From Vulpes vulpes (lineage: Eukaryota; Chordata; Mammalia; Carnivora; Canidae), in assembly GCF_048418805.1 (NCBI RefSeq), contig NC_132784.1, positions 47,377,001 to 47,441,000 of the forward strand: a stretch of DNA of 64,000 nt, given 5' to 3'. Made by a program: the position numbers and the translations under genes. The notes under the pieces were generated by a model. It searched no databases. It was not told the origin of the DNA and saw only the letters and a program-made list of their open reading frames with translations. Shown piece by piece: positions 37,139-50,968 of this stretch; positions within the stretch are counted from its first letter, which is position 1; each line of letters begins with the position of its first letter.

Positions 37139-38670
37139 GTAAATCTCATTGCTCTCCTCTTCTGCGATTTTACAACAGTGCGCTTTATTCACAACTCATG
37201 TTTCTGTATTATGATGCTTTTGGTTCATAGCAAATAAAGACCAGTTTTGTATATGCATTGAGCCACAGCAGCAGAAGTAAAGCAGGATCAGAACAACTCA
37301 ACATTTTACTGATCCAAAAATGTTTCACGTGATTATCCAAGGCCATTATTATGTAGCAATATTTTTAGGCATTCATTATCAGCCACAAGCTAGAGCTGCT
37401 GTTCCTATTGAACCAATTATCTTGAGCTCTTTCAAAGCAGACTGTGTTCAAAGATGAAGCGATGCATCTCCTAGTTGTAGGATATATGCGTATATTAGAC
37501 AACTCATTTTATAAACAATTTAAATTAGGGATTAGCTTTAAATAAATCATTTTCCCTGTTGGTCTGTTCTGATAGGATAGTTTAATTTATTGTTTCTACT
37601 TACAAAAAATTAAATAAGACTATCTATAAGGACTTTTTTTCAAGTGTTTTACTAATAGTCCTGTATCAAGACTAGGCACATGGTGTTCTAAGCAATTGAT
37701 CTCTTTACGACTAAAGAGTGATGATAGGTAAACATTTCAAAATACCACAACATTCAATTTCACACCTTTTACTTCTGATTTACCACCTAAGGTCTACATG
37801 TATGTTTTTGTGTATGCATGTGTTAGTATGCGTGTGTGCATAGATAGGATACACTATGTCTTAAGTGAATATTTTACAGAGAATATACTTGAAATTTCTT
37901 TGTGTTACATGTCTTTATTTGCATTCATAAGTGAAACTTTTCAGTGTGACACTTTGGATTTCAATTACAAAGTCTGATAAAATAGAAAATCAATGGACGT
38001 TTTATATTCAGATATATTCAGCCTACAAGCTAACCATAGCTTTTTAGTTTGAATCTCTCTCTGGCAATGCTAAATGCTTTTGAGCTAAGTTTGGACATTG
38101 ACTACAAAGTATCATGAAAAATATCTGTAATTTAGACAATGATTCTTAGTTAAGAAAAGCATAATCTTTTACCTCCATAAAATAGTAAACTTAGACTCTT
38201 TCCTTCTCTTTTGTCTGATGATAATACCATAGTCTAGTGAAGAATTGGCATAAAATAATTTTGAGTTCAAAAATGAAGTCATACTCATCATTTCCCTATC
38301 TACACAATAAATTCAGGCTCTATGGATTGGCTGTACTATTTTTAACACAGCGATCACAAACTATTCCTAAGAATATAATCTTCTGTGCAATAGAACATTT
38401 GAAAGTCACAAATGTAGCAGATAGAATAAGTCTTCCCTTCCCCCTGTGGTTGTCCAGCCTTTATTGTCAAAACAGTTTCCTGGCCAGCTCAGCCCCATCC
38501 ACCAAGTCTTGCAGACCTACACACACTTGAATTTGGGTTTTGTTATAGCATCACATCTCTTCAGACACAGGTAACTCTCCTTCCCTTAAGAACAATCAGA
38601 CACAACATGATTTTAGGCATAGATCAGCTACTCCTGAATAGTCTGATTCCTGCTTAAATCATTTAATTTT

Positions 38671-38861
38671 GGGATCCCTGGGTGGCGCAGCGGTTTGGCG
38701 CCTGCCTTTGGCCCGGGGCGCGATCCTGGAGACCCGGGATCGAATCCCACGTCGGGCTCCCGGTGCATGGAGCCTGCTTCTCCCTCTGCCTGTCTCTGCC
38801 TCTCTCTCTCTCTCTCTGTGTGTGTGACTATCATGAATAAATAAATAAAATCTTTAAAAAA
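38671..38861 (+). mobile_element. SINEC_Cf-type SINE, sense, exact target-site duplication
   Basis: Consensus-like head GGGATCCCTGGGTGGCGCAG, B box GATCGAATCCC, CT run, GAATAAATAAATAAAATC and A tail. Exact 15-bp target duplications AAATCATTTAATTTT at 38656-38670 and 38862-38876. Both the intact flanks and the low body divergence make it one of the youngest elements in the window. Confidence 0.97.
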
Positions 38862-40749
38862 AAATCATTTAATTTTATGGGGAGAAAACGAATGTCTTCA
38901 TGAAGCATGGGATATAAAAAAAAAAGAGACACTACTACATAACATAATTCAGTACTTGAATGACAGAAGTTAAGAAATCTTGTTTCTTCTTTTTTTCCTT
39001 TACCCATTTCCTTGTGTATCATCCTGTTAATGCCTCTCCACATAAATATTTCACTTTTTATAATATTTATTTGAAAAAATGCTGCATTATATAATTTGGG
39101 GAAGAAGGAAGAGGAGGACTAAGTGGGTATTGACTTCACTTAGATGAAGTGACCTCCAGGTCTTGGAGGTAAAGATCTCTGTGCCCTTCATCAATGAAAG
39201 AGACTGGCCAGGAATTTATTTTTACCTATTTTTATTTTTTTAAGGCTAATGAATGTGACTTGAAAGTTTAGGTTAGTATTATATCTGTTTTTGAACACCT
39301 ATATCTCACAATTAAAGAGGTACAACCTTTGTTCAAAGTGGACTAAAATGTTTTGGAAGTCTGTGTACATATTTATTTTGCTTTTGCAAAATTAATTTCT
39401 TGACTTACTATTTAATACTTGTATTCTTGAAATATTTTTATGCTATTTTTATAAGGTCACTCAGTCACTTGTAGCTGATTTTTTTTTTCTGGACTTGTCT
39501 TTGATACATTTCTCTTCTCCTATTTATTTGTGGTCTCCTTTAAAAGGCCACATTCCTCATACTATAATTTGATGAGTAGGTGTGCACTCTTGTGCATTCT
39601 CTAGAAGACCTGTTCTCTTCTCAGCACTGTTATTTGCTGAGTGACCTACGGGATGCCAGTTAGCCTCCTAAGTTTCCATATGCCAGGTAAAAAGGAAAAG
39701 CAAATCCTGTCCCTGCTTTATCCCAAGTTTTTTGAAGATTAAGGAATAAAGGGAAAGTAACTGATAATTTTTAACTGAGAATCATTACTTAAGTATTAGG
39801 AGGTATTATCATTATACATTGCTATTATTACAATTTATTGGGTTTCCATCCCATTTTTGTTGCAAGGTCAGTAAGTCAAGGAAGGAGACATACTTTACAA
39901 GCAACTGTATTGGCAATCTGTATTAAAATTTGTCTTGTAGTCACTTATGTTCCAATATATAGATGATATTACATAGTTTAATGGGCATAAATATGTGTTA
40001 GTATTGGGCACTCAAGTACCTATCAAAATGGAAGCCCTCCTTCAACAAATGTCAATGGGGGGGCAGAGGGCATAGTCTGCTGAGATCCTAGGAAAAGTGA
40101 ATTTACAGATTGAGATAGAATCTGAAGAGTCTCAGGGTTGTGAACTTTGTGCTCACACCTTTAGAAATACTGTGGTTCTTAGAGGAATGGAAAAGTAGTA
40201 TTTGTTTCATTGTAGTTGCTTAAAATTAGGCCAATAGTATTTGAATTGTAAACCAGGATGCGAAGTTAGATAATTAGTATTTAAATTTATTGACATTTTT
40301 TTGTAGTATGATGCTAAAATCTAGCATATGCTATTTATATTTGGAATATCTACCAATATGTGGAGTGAGAAACTAGAATTCTAGAAAGAAATATATTTAC
40401 TTTCCTCCAGCAAGCAAAATTGAGATCCTCTTCTCGCATGATCCCTGCCTTGCTCAGCACTTTTTATTTTTACCTACTTTTGACACCAGCCAAAGCTATG
40501 AGTAACTTCTTTGTGCATGTGCCCTTTCTTTAAAGGGACTGTGGTACCTACATCACCATGAAAGCATCTAGAAGTAGAATAGCAGTAGGTAGAAAGATTT
40601 TTATAAACTCAGAGCCCAGTGCTTATCCAGAATATAACACCCATTATGAAATGTTATATATTTGTTATAGCTTGCCTAGCATACAGATAGGTTACCTCCC
40701 CCACCATGTCATGTACACCTATTTTCCTCTTCCCATATAGAAACTAGAA

Positions 40750-40919
40750 GCTGGGATGCCTGGGTGCTCAATGGTTGGGCATCTGCCTTTGGTTCAGGTT
40801 GTGATCCCAGGGTCCTGTGATCAAGCCCCACATCAGGTTCCCCTCAGGGATCCTGCTTCTCCCTCTGCCTGTGTCTCTGCCTCTCTCTCTGTGTGTCTCA
40901 TGAAAAAAAAAAAAATCTT
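40750..40919 (+). mobile_element. SINEC-type SINE, sense, older
   Basis: GATGCCTGGGTGCTCAATGG, CATCTGCCTTTGGTTCAGG, GATCAAGCCCCACATCAGG, CT run and A13 tail. Exact 12-bp target duplications TAGAAACTAGAA at 40738-40749 and 40920-40931. The body is more diverged than the element at 38671, though the flanks are intact. Confidence 0.93.
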
Positions 40920-40984
40920 TAGAAACTAGAACCAAAAGTGGAAATTAGATAATAGTTGACATTCCTTAGCCAGGGGGGAAAAAA

Positions 40985-41002
40985 AGAAGAAGAAGAAGAA
41001 GA
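40985..41002. repeat. AAG (GAA) trinucleotide repeat
   Basis: Six AGA units after a poly-A start, in the intron 50 bp after the SINE at 40750-40919. Confidence 0.9.
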
Positions 41003-41289
41003 GGCTTTTTTGAAAGCAAAAGTAGGTAATCGGAGTCCAGCATATTTCTGGCTCTTTATGTTTTTGTAGTTGTTTACTATTTCATATAGATTTTGGCCCC
41101 AAAAGCCAAATATCAGGGTTTGTCTGTTGAACTGAAGGACAGGTCATGTTCTACTTGTGATTTTAATCATCTTTCTGGATGGTAGAAACCTCACTTCTGT
41201 GTTTTTCATCAGTGAGATGGTGGACACTGTAAGAGCAGCTTCTAGTCTAGAGCACTCTTCATTCCTCATGTCAGCACTGGGGGACTGTG

Positions 41290-41415
41290 TAGTACGTCAA
41301 CATACATTTATCAAGAATCTGCTTTGTGCACAGTGCTGGGGCAAGTAGTGACAGAAAAACCAAAGATGAATAAAACATTTCCTCTGACCCTCAAGGAACT
41401 TACTATCTGGTTGAA
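41290..41415 (-). mobile_element. L2 3'-end remnant, antisense
   Basis: ACATACATTTATCAAGAATC, TGCTTTGTGCACAGTGCTGG, GATGAATAAAACATTTCCTC and CCTCAAGGAACTTACTATCT resemble the reverse complement of an L2 3' end, in the same layout as the remnant at 35265. Confidence 0.7.
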
Positions 41416-44400
41416 AACACAAGATCCCATAAAAGTTAAAACGAGAGAGGAAAGAGAGCTGTAAAATGGCCAATTGTGAGATAAATTGTAATCACTCTGA
41501 GCTCACCGGACAGGAGGTTTCATTTGAAGGGGGGATAGCATAAACAGGGTTTTGAGAGATGGCAGGATTTTGACAAACCAAGAAAAAATTATGCAAAGTC
41601 CATTTATGTTTTATTTAGTTATGTCCTAAGAGTCTAGTGCTGTTTTATGAAATCAGCAGATTTACTTCTATAGGCAGTGCAAGCCCAAAGTCTCTATGCT
41701 AAAAGTAGCCAATGGATTGAAACATGATATTATTACAAATAAGATCAGATGTGAAGAGGGTTTCATAAAAATTAATGGGGATTGTTTTCAGCATTTCTAG
41801 CAATTTAAATACAGAACTACATTTGTATTTATGCTCAAGGATACTACAATAATGATTCTTACCTGCAGGCTCTTTTGGCATTCCTGGTATTGTATGTTCT
41901 CAGATAAAAGGTGATAAAATAGTATCAGGTATTACATTATGTAGTGTGACTAGTATGAACACATTTGGGATGTTTGAATAATTCAGTGTGTAGTTTTTTA
42001 ATGAGCTTGTATGCATGCATATATTTGTACATATTATTTTAATCTCAATTATTTGTTACTATCTGATTTTTCTAAGAATCTTAGGAACATACAGAAAAAT
42101 AGTGGTTCATGTGAACAGTAGAGAAATCAATTCCATCAGAAAAACATGAGCTATATAATCTATTTCAAAATACCACCCAATTTAACATAACTGTCACTAA
42201 AAATGAAAAATATGTGTATGTGTGTTCAGGTATGGTGAAAATTTTAAAAATGTGCTTTTTTATTATAGTAATGTGCTTAATATCCAGAGATAATTTTCAA
42301 ATGTGTTAAATAGGGAATTCCTCATCTATTTGATCCACTTTCCCATCTTACATTATATTGCTCTAGAATTAGAACTCTGCTTCAAACAAAGGTCTTCTGA
42401 GTTAGTTTTCTGGAAGACTCCAGGTAAAATGAATTTATTGAAGATTACATTCCTCTTGATTTGTCTCTTATAGTATTTTCCACATTTAAAATCCTTATTG
42501 AAAAGTATGATGAATAGAATAATACAAAATCCATTATGTTTTTGGTGTGAGTCTTTGGGAAGTATATGTGAGGTGGAAAGATTAAAGACCTATACTTATC
42601 TCGTTAGCATTCTTTAGTTGCAATAACAGAAATTGGCCTTGGTAACTGAAAAAAAAAAGAATTTATTGAAATAACTGGGAACAACTCATATAGCTAAAGG
42701 AAAAACTGAATAGCCAGTCCTCAGAAAAGAGAGGAGCGCAGTTTTTTTTTTTTTTTTAAATATGAGCAGCAATAATGGGCAAATAGTCTTTTAAGGATGC
42801 GGCAGTGGGATGAACCCGTGCCAACCCTTTTCTTTTCTCGTGGCCCTCTGTTTAAGGTTTACGGTTTCTTGGAAAGTTTTTTGGCCTGTCTTAGGACGTG
42901 TGTCCCGTCTCTTACCCAGGAAGTTCTGGGCATCTTGATTGTGAGTACCATCAAGATTGCATGAGATTGGGAAGGTTTAAGGCTCCATAGGACTGTTGAG
43001 TTGCCATTATCAGAAGCGGGTGAGAATGCAAACAGTGATATCACTAAGTATGGAACTTGGTATTTTATTTTGAGGACATTTCTTGTTAAAGTCCTACAAA
43101 GTCCTACAAGGCAAGTCATCAGCCCTTCGTTATAGTAAATCTGTCCCCAGTCACACAATCAGAAAATGTGGTTCCTCAATTTTAGCAAAGTATGTATCAG
43201 AACCTGTATCAGAACTTGCAGTAACACACACACTTCTTGAGAAATTAAGGTTTCAACTCAAATCATTCAGCTATTTCTATTGTTTCAACTTGTCCAGGTA
43301 TATTTATCACATTATCGTTTGCCATTCTGGGAGTAGCACTGAGACATTTCTGTTAATCTAACTCACTCACCCACACATCCTATTTTAGAGCATTGACATG
43401 CATATCAATAGCTGGGCAATAAGAATGATACTTAGGAAGAACATTTTAATCAATCTCCATAGCTGATGGAATAGCAGCAATGATAACAAGTGTTTATTAA
43501 GGAATTCATTTTATAGCAGATGTACAGAACACTGAGCACATATAGATGTATAACATGTGGTCCCAGCCCTCTTGTTTTCTAGCTGCAGAAGATAATCGTA
43601 TACAAAAACTTATTTTAAAAATCTAATATTAAATCTGAAAAGTAGAAATTATCTCATGGGGGACTTTCTCATTCTGCAGCTAAAGAAACAGAATAGTATA
43701 AAAATGGTGAATGGAAAGCCCAAATAAGTACAGTAGCTTAGTAGCAGGGTTGTGGCTATAAATTTTGTCCTTTAATTCCTACTGTGTGGTTTGTGGTCGT
43801 GAGCACAAAGTCCACAGATCCTACATACTGCAGGGTTTCTTAAAAAAGCATAGTTTGTAAATTGTGTTTGCTTTGGTTTTTGTTTTTAGTTTAAATTAAA
43901 GTAAAATAATTTTTTTAAGATGTAAGATCTAAGGAACAAGGAGATCCAAATATGTGTCCTCCAACTGTTCACTACATTAAACATTAAAGAATTTTAGTGA
44001 CAGCCTGTATTCTTTATACAAACCAAGGAAGGCCAATTATGGATTATATGTGTTTGTTATATTTTAAAGCAGAATGGCTTTAATGAACTAAATTTCAGAG
44101 AATTTGCTTTGACTAAGAATTACTCTTTTTTTTTTTTTCTTGGCAATATGCTTTAGGTACATCCTTGATTTCCCTGTACTAAGTGCCCTAATTTTTGATT
44201 TGATCCTAGGGAAATTAGAGTTACAAAAATATGCGGTGACTATCTGTGATAATATAGGACAATTGCTAAGATCAGACACATACAAAATTTTCAAGCTCTC
44301 TCTCTCAACTCACTTTACTGATTAATAAATTTGAGCTGAGGGATTCAATGACTGATAGATCAAGCCTTATGCTAACATCTCAGGATCTCCTGACTTCGAA

Positions 44401-46517
44401 TCCTGGGGACTTCTAGTCACATTACATTATACTACATTATTTTTTATGATATTTCCTGAAATTATTACTGGTGTGATAGAAGAGAAGCATACTATGGGGA
44501 CAGCAGGGAAGGTGTGTGGATTGAGGGTGAAGAAAACTGTTGGATTGACAAAAATTTAAAAATCTTAGCTTTTAGGTTTAAACCTTTCTGCTTTCTGATA
44601 CTATTCTTGGGCTTTCTCTCTAAAACCATTACCCATTTTCTTCAAAACAATGTATGGCAGGACCCTGTCCCATAAGCCTTCCTTTTCCTCACAAATAAAT
44701 CAACCACATCCTGAACGATTTGCTGTTTTCAAGCGAAGCCCAAACCTCTGAGGCCTGAGGGTCTGTGATTTTAGGCAGGAGTGCAGTTCTCCAGGATGGC
44801 AATTAAGTCTCAGGAGTGAGGGCTCTAAGGGCATTCAAAGATGGGAAAGACGGGGATGAGTTAGAGAAGCCAAGACAGCCCCTCTGTGCCTGTTCCATGT
44901 CCGAGGCCTCAGAGACACCCTGAGTAAAAAGAGAGAAAAAAAAAAAAAGGCTTTTTTTTTTTCTTTGATGTAATTAGAAAGGCTTGCTGCTTTAATACTA
45001 GAGGACTATCTTCAAGGAATCCCAGGACTGCAATAACTGGAAAGGAAGAAAAGTGGAGTATAGGAGGACCAACATGGGGAAAGGCATAGAAATGGAGGCA
45101 CATGTGATCTTCTTATTAATCAGTTAAAACATCAGTTTGACTGACAGTGTTAGATAGGAGAGTATTGGGGGAAAAGTGAAAAGAAGCTGTATTATAGATT
45201 TGTAAGTGGCAGGTACTAAAAGCTCATTTATAGGTAATGTGGTAAATAATGGAAAGGTGGCTCAGATGACATGGTTCTGAACCTTGGCTCCATCCACAAC
45301 CAACTGTGAGACTTTAGTATCCAATACTGAAATATCACAATAATAGTACCTGCTTGCCCTAGTTAGAAATTGTGCTTGGCTAGTAGCAACAAAGCTTAAC
45401 ACTAATGACTTACTAATGAGAAGTCTGGAGCTGTGATGCACCCAAGGACTGATAATTTGGCAGTATAATGTCATCAAGGGCCTTGGCTCCTCATACCAAG
45501 TACTCATCACCTCATATTTACAAGATGGCTTTTGGATCTCTTCCCATTGTGTTCATGTCCCAGGTGAGATGGAGGGGAAGGGGCAGAAATCAAACACCAA
45601 CTGAATTAACAGCTCTGTTATCATTTAAGGACTTTTTCATGATGCTTACTCAACTCTCTTCATCTCATTTGCTAAAACTTCAGTATAAGGACACAAATAG
45701 CACATCTACATAGGAGACTAGCAAATGCTCAGCTGAACACATGGTTGCCACTAACAGAAGCAGGGCTCTATTAATAAGAATTAATGGCAAATGAATAGGA
45801 GGTATGGAAATAGAAGTCTTCATCACACATGACCTTTCATAGTTGAGGATTCAGAAAAAAAAAATGTAAACTATGTTTTAAATACTCAACTCTTTCTGAA
45901 ATGGGAGAATCCGGAAGGAGGGATAGTTTAGGGGAAAGGCTGATGGATCTGCTTTTAGAAATATTGAGATTGACTTTGAGCCGAGGATGCTGCAGGTATC
46001 TAGAGCAGTTTACAACTCCCAGGAAAAGGATTGGGGTTGGATGTTAAGATTTTGAGCTGTCTGTCTAATAAATGGATAGGCCAGAAGCTTTAACTACTGT
46101 AGCAACAAAAATACAGAAATGGTTTCTCTAAGTGGTTACTCCAACATATATTGACAAAGGCCAAGTTTTTTAGGCTGTGATTTGCAGAAACTAGAGGTAT
46201 CATGATGAGTCCACACACTCCTAACAGCACCAGAAGATGCACTGAAGTTCACTTTAGTATGTGGTTAGAGAAACACTGATCCTTTCTACTCAGACTCTAG
46301 TTGATTCAGGCCATAAAACATCTCAGGGCTGAGGCCAGTGGGTCCAGACTTCTTTAGAGTCTTCATTTTCTTTTGGCTCAGTCAGCCTTCCTGAGAGACA
46401 TGTGGTATGCCTCACTCTATAGAGAGCCCATATTTCTTTATTTCTCTTGATTGAGGGACTGCTTTCCTCAAGTAACTTTATACAGTAGTGAGTGCCACAT
46501 ATATAAAATCTAGTTTT

Positions 46518-46718
46518 GGGATCCTTGGGTGGCGCAGCGGTTTGGCGCCTGCCTTTGGCCCAGGGCGCGATCCTGGAGACCCGGGATCGAATCCCACGTC
46601 AGGCTCCCGGTGCATGGAGCCTGCTTCTCCCTCTGCCTGTGTCTCTGCCTCTCTCTCTCTCTCTCTCTGTATGACTATCATAAAATAAATAATAATTAAA
46701 AAAATTAATCTTTAAAAA
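46518..46718 (+). mobile_element. SINEC_Cf-type SINE, sense, exact target-site duplication
   Basis: Head GGGATCCTTGGGTGGCGCAG, B box GATCGAATCCC, long CT run, ACTATCATAAAATAAATAAT and an A-rich tail. Exact 13-bp target duplications AAAATCTAGTTTT at 46505-46517 and 46719-46731. A young insertion. Confidence 0.96.
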
Positions 46719-47649
46719 AAAATCTAGTTTTTTGTATGTCTAGAGGGACTGATAGAAAATAGGAAACACCTTTAATCCTAGGTGATCCCAAGTCCCTGTG
46801 GTTAAGAAGCACAAGTGCCATCCAGAGTGCTCTAGACAGTGTCCTTGCCAAGATCTTCCAGCTCTTGTCAAGCCAACAGCTCATTCTCTCCCTACATCTG
46901 CCCTGACACCCTTCATCATAGCCTAGGAGATCAGGTTGTTGGTTTTCTCTAAGTATGATGATAAGGAATAAAAAAAATGCAAAATCTAGGTTAAGTGTGT
47001 GGTCATTGGGAGTTGCTGAGAAAGTGGATGCAAGAGTAAGAGAGAAAAACAAGTCACCAACCAATTCTTGATTTTTAATTTCAACAACCAAGTGATTGGT
47101 GGTGTCATTTACCTGGAAGGGAAAGAGTAGGAGAGGTAGAGGCTTGGGAAACTGTAGGAATTATAACATCAGTTAGGACATGTTTCATTTCAGCTCATGT
47201 TGTATATCCATGTGGTGAAATTAAGCAGGTAATTCAATATGTAAGTCTGATGGGCAAAGGATATTTTATGTAAATTTGAGAGTAATCAAAAATATCAAAG
47301 TTACTTAAGCCATGAACTGTGTGAATTGCAAAGGAAAAGCATTTTATATGAAGAAGAGAAGAGGACCTACAGGAGAGTTTTCAGAGAGTTTAAGTAAGAA
47401 AAAGTCACAAAGAGGAAAGTGAACTAGCCAAGGTGATGGCAAAGGAGCAGTGAGAAGAAACAAAGAATATGTGACACTAATAAAAGCAAATGTAGAATGT
47501 GTTTTAAAGAGGAATCAGTGATCAGTCATATTTGAATGAGAGAGATAGTAAGAAGAGAACAAAGAGGAGGTGAATGATGGATTTGATCGGAAAGCCAACA
47601 ATGAACTGGACACACAAGGAGGGAATTTGTTTTTTAAAGTAGAGAATAT

Positions 47650-47826
47650 GGGATTCCTGGGTGGCGCAGCGGTTTGGCGCCTGCCTTTGGCCCAGGGTGT
47701 GATCCTGGAGACCTGGGATCGAATCCCACGTCGGGCTCCCGCTGCATGGAGCCTGCTTCTCCCTCTGCCTGTGTCTCTGCCTATCTCTCTCTCTGTGACT
47801 ATCATAAATAAATAAATTTAAAAAAA
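47650..47826 (+). mobile_element. SINEC_Cf-type SINE, sense
   Basis: Head GGGATTCCTGGGTGGCGCAG, B box GATCGAATCCC, shorter CT run, ACTATCATAAATAAATAAAT. Target duplications TAAAGTAGAGAATAT (47635-47649) and TAAAGTGGAGAATAT (47827-47841) differ at one base. It lies about 930 bp downstream of the SINE at 46518. Confidence 0.95.
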
Positions 47827-49953
47827 TAAAGTGGAGAATATACTTGCTTTCAATTCAAATAAAGTACAGAGGAAAAATATCTTATTGCAAGGAAAAACAT
47901 TTTTGAGGTCAGAACAGATGAGATGTGCAGAATAAGTGAAACAGTTTGATTTTGACATGAACGAAGACAGTTCTAATAGAAGGATTGTAAGAAAGAGAAT
48001 ATGGAGAAAGTCAAGATTTATTTTTCTCATATCCTATGTACCACACAGAGATCCTGCAAGTGTGAGTACATTTTGTTTACACTGCCATTATCATTTCAAA
48101 CAATTTGATTTTCTTTTTCCTGCAAAGCTCTCAACTCTTCTGTGGAATGCGTCATCAAACCTAGAGTCTTCCATGTTGATATCAACCATAAAATATACAG
48201 TAATCACACTAATTCATTGAGGATTTTAGTCCCTGGAGCATTTTATTCTTTCCTAGAGTAACTCCTGGCATGCTGATTGGTCACTGATTGAACTACACTG
48301 ATGACTCATTAAACATGTTGGCCTTTTACTTTCTTGGTCTTCTTGACTCCCGTGATGTTCTTCTGCCTTGATTTAGTCATATATTTTTATAAAATACTCC
48401 TGACCTGTCAGCTCTTATATATATGCTACTATTGAAAATCTGCTTCAAGAATCTCCCTGTCCACCACCTCCCACTCTAGGAATTCTGCAACCTGATAGGG
48501 ATTTACAATCTACTGATGCTGTCAGAAGCTTCTTGATATCAATCTATGGTCCCTTGTTTATTTCCTTTGTTCTTCCTTACCAACTTACATACTATGGGCC
48601 TTCATTATTATCACTCTTGTGTGCATGCCTCTGTCATCTATACCTCTGTCTGTCCTTCCATTGTCCATGACTATTAAACCCAATCCTATGTTCTTTGTGC
48701 ACCTTCAAACATATGGATGATAACGGAGCAAAACAGAAAAAGAGGATGACTGATCTCATTAAATTGATGAATGTAATTTCAAAGTGGAAATCCACAATGC
48801 TTAGCCATTCTATTATATGTTCTCTAGTCTGTGTGCATTTGTGTGTTTATATTTATATATATTTCTGTCATTTCTAAAAAATGACTTCTCCTTCTTTCTC
48901 AAACTACCTTCTCTTCTTTGCTCCCTCAGCTGATAACTTTGTTTCATTTGGCATCAAGAAAATAGAAACCGAAAGAGAAAGAAGTTCCTAATATTTTCAA
49001 TACCCAAATACCTATTGCTGGATAAAGACAGTATTTGTTGGTTTATGATTAATTTTATAACTTTCTCATGCCTTCTCTTCCCTTGCTATGTGTCTAGCAT
49101 TTTGTAATACAGCAGGCTAGAAGTAGATGATTCTAATAATAGTTGGAGAACTATGGAAACATTAAATATGTTATATTGGGTATGTGTTTGCTTGTCTATT
49201 CTTTTGTTTAATTATGTCTTTAAATGAGGTTCCTTCACTCAACTAGAACTACGGGGAGTAGGGGCATGGTGTTTGAAAACAGTAGTGGGAGGTGGGTAAA
49301 TTTTGTGTATGGAACAAATAAGAGTATAATGGAATAAGAATTCAGGTGGAACAGTCATTTTTCACTAATATTTGGGTGACAGATATTTTAAGAAAATGCC
49401 TCTACACACCAAAATATTCATGTAATTTTTCGAGTTCTACCTTGAAATATATTTACGGAATCCTGTTCAAGATCTTGAGTGAGATTTTTTTTTTAAATGG
49501 AGGGATTAAGATCAGGCTTATTGTCAAGACAAATGATGTTACTAAGCGTATGTGAAAGGGCAAGATGTCTATATATGGCTCATTTTAGAGGGACCTATAA
49601 CCATGACAAAGACTACTAAATCTATAGTAAGTGATTTGGGGAATCCAAAATAATAATAAAATAAATTTGAAGTTTATTTTATTAGTTCAAATCCACTGTG
49701 AAGATAACTATACTAGGGTGTTTATTTTTTACTGACAGAAAAGCAAAAAGATTACTGACAAGCAGTTGTGAACCAAGTATATTAAAACATTGGTGAAGTT
49801 TCAGACTAAGCATGTATTTATGTTAATACTATAACAGATTGTGGAGTCAGCAGGATTTGGTGGTTGGCTATGCAATTAATGAAATAAATTTAGCAAATTA
49901 TAATCAAACATAAATATTGAAGTTTTTTTCTTTCTTTTTTAATCTTCAATTAG

Positions 49954-50090
49954 GTATTCAATTGACAGAAACACAGACTTGGAGAGATACTTCAATATTG
50001 ATGCCAACAGTGGAGTTATTACAACTGCCAAATCTTTGGATCGAGAGACAAATGCTATTCATAATATCACAGTTCTTGCAATGGAGAGCC
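49954..50090 (+). CDS. CDH7: CDH7 exon: EC4, middle part
   Basis: 137 nt, phase 2 to phase 1, between acceptor TTCAATTAG and donor GTAAGT. It codes visible residues 342 (third base) to 387: YSIDRNTDLERYFNIDA, NSGVITTAKSLDRET (LDRE calcium motif of EC4) and HNITVLAMES. HNIT contains an N-glycosylation sequon (N-I-T), which is extracellular in this topology. The last base C forms Gln with AG of the next exon, only 878 bp downstream. This starts the compact three-exon cluster of the gene. Confidence 0.95.
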
Positions 50091-50968
50091 GTAAGTTGTA
50101 AGGTTTAACATTATGTTAGGATGGAGGACATTGAGAGTAGAGAATGGGTTGTCATCAGGTAATTATTTCTGCTTGAGTTGTATTGGGTGCTTATTTAAAT
50201 TAAGCAAAATCTTGAAAATCTCTAATTTTAAGCTGTGAAATATATTTATATTCACTAATTTTATTTGCTGAAACTCAAAGTTATTAAAAAGAGATTACTG
50301 TAAAATAATGGGCCTGAAATACCTTCAGAGGGCTGCTTGTTGTTCTGTAATGTTATTTCTTAGGCTGCATTTATTTTGATTTAGAGTTGGCCCAGTAGCT
50401 TACAAAGAGTATTAAATTGATCTATAACTAATACACTCAGATTTTCATTTTGACATTGAAGTAATTTTAGCCCCTGTTAAGGAAAACATTTAAAGAACAA
50501 TGCATAATTATGTTATAATAATTCTATATAATGTCATAAAATATAAAAATATTATAAAATGTTATAAAATATAAAATGTTATATTTTATGCATATTATCT
50601 ACATATATAGTATATGTGCATATGCAGTGTATATGTACAGTCATACGAATCTGCACTCAAGCTTCAAAGAATGTTGAAATTCATGGTTTATTGGTCATTC
50701 TTTCAATGATTTTTCTCATCAGGGACTCAAATAACTACACACATGTACTACATTTGGATCAAATTTTCTGTTGCTCCCTTGAAGTCTAGTGTTATGTGTC
50801 TACATTTCATTCAAAGTTCAGTCACTTTCATATTAGAATCATGGTTTAGAGAGATCAACCATTTTGGTTGATTCTAATTGTTTTTAATAGGAGTTGCTTG
50901 AGTAAAATGGCAATGAAATAATAGCTTTAGTCTCAGAGGAAATGATAAAACATTTTCCTCCTTATTAG
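50091..50968 (+). other. CDH7: CDH7 intron (878 bp)
   Basis: Donor GTAAGT at 50091 is a full consensus site. The acceptor at 50967-50968 follows TTTTCCTCCTTATT. The intron is AT-rich, with a run of related ATAAAATAT words at 50530-50590. No repeat family was recognised. Confidence 0.92.

Larger units (their letters stand above)
37139..49953 (+). other. CDH7: CDH7 intron (12.8 kb)
   Basis: Donor GTAAAT at 37139, acceptor TTAG ending at 49953. It carries four SINEC elements at 38671-38861, 40750-40919, 46518-46718 and 47650-47826, all in the sense direction, an AAG microsatellite at 40985-41002 and an L2 remnant near 41290-41415. The intervals 41420-46500 and 47850-49950 contain no recognised gene or confident repeat; 43085-43220 has small direct repeats (CAAAGTCCTA and GTATCAGAAC, each twice). 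Confidence 0.85.
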
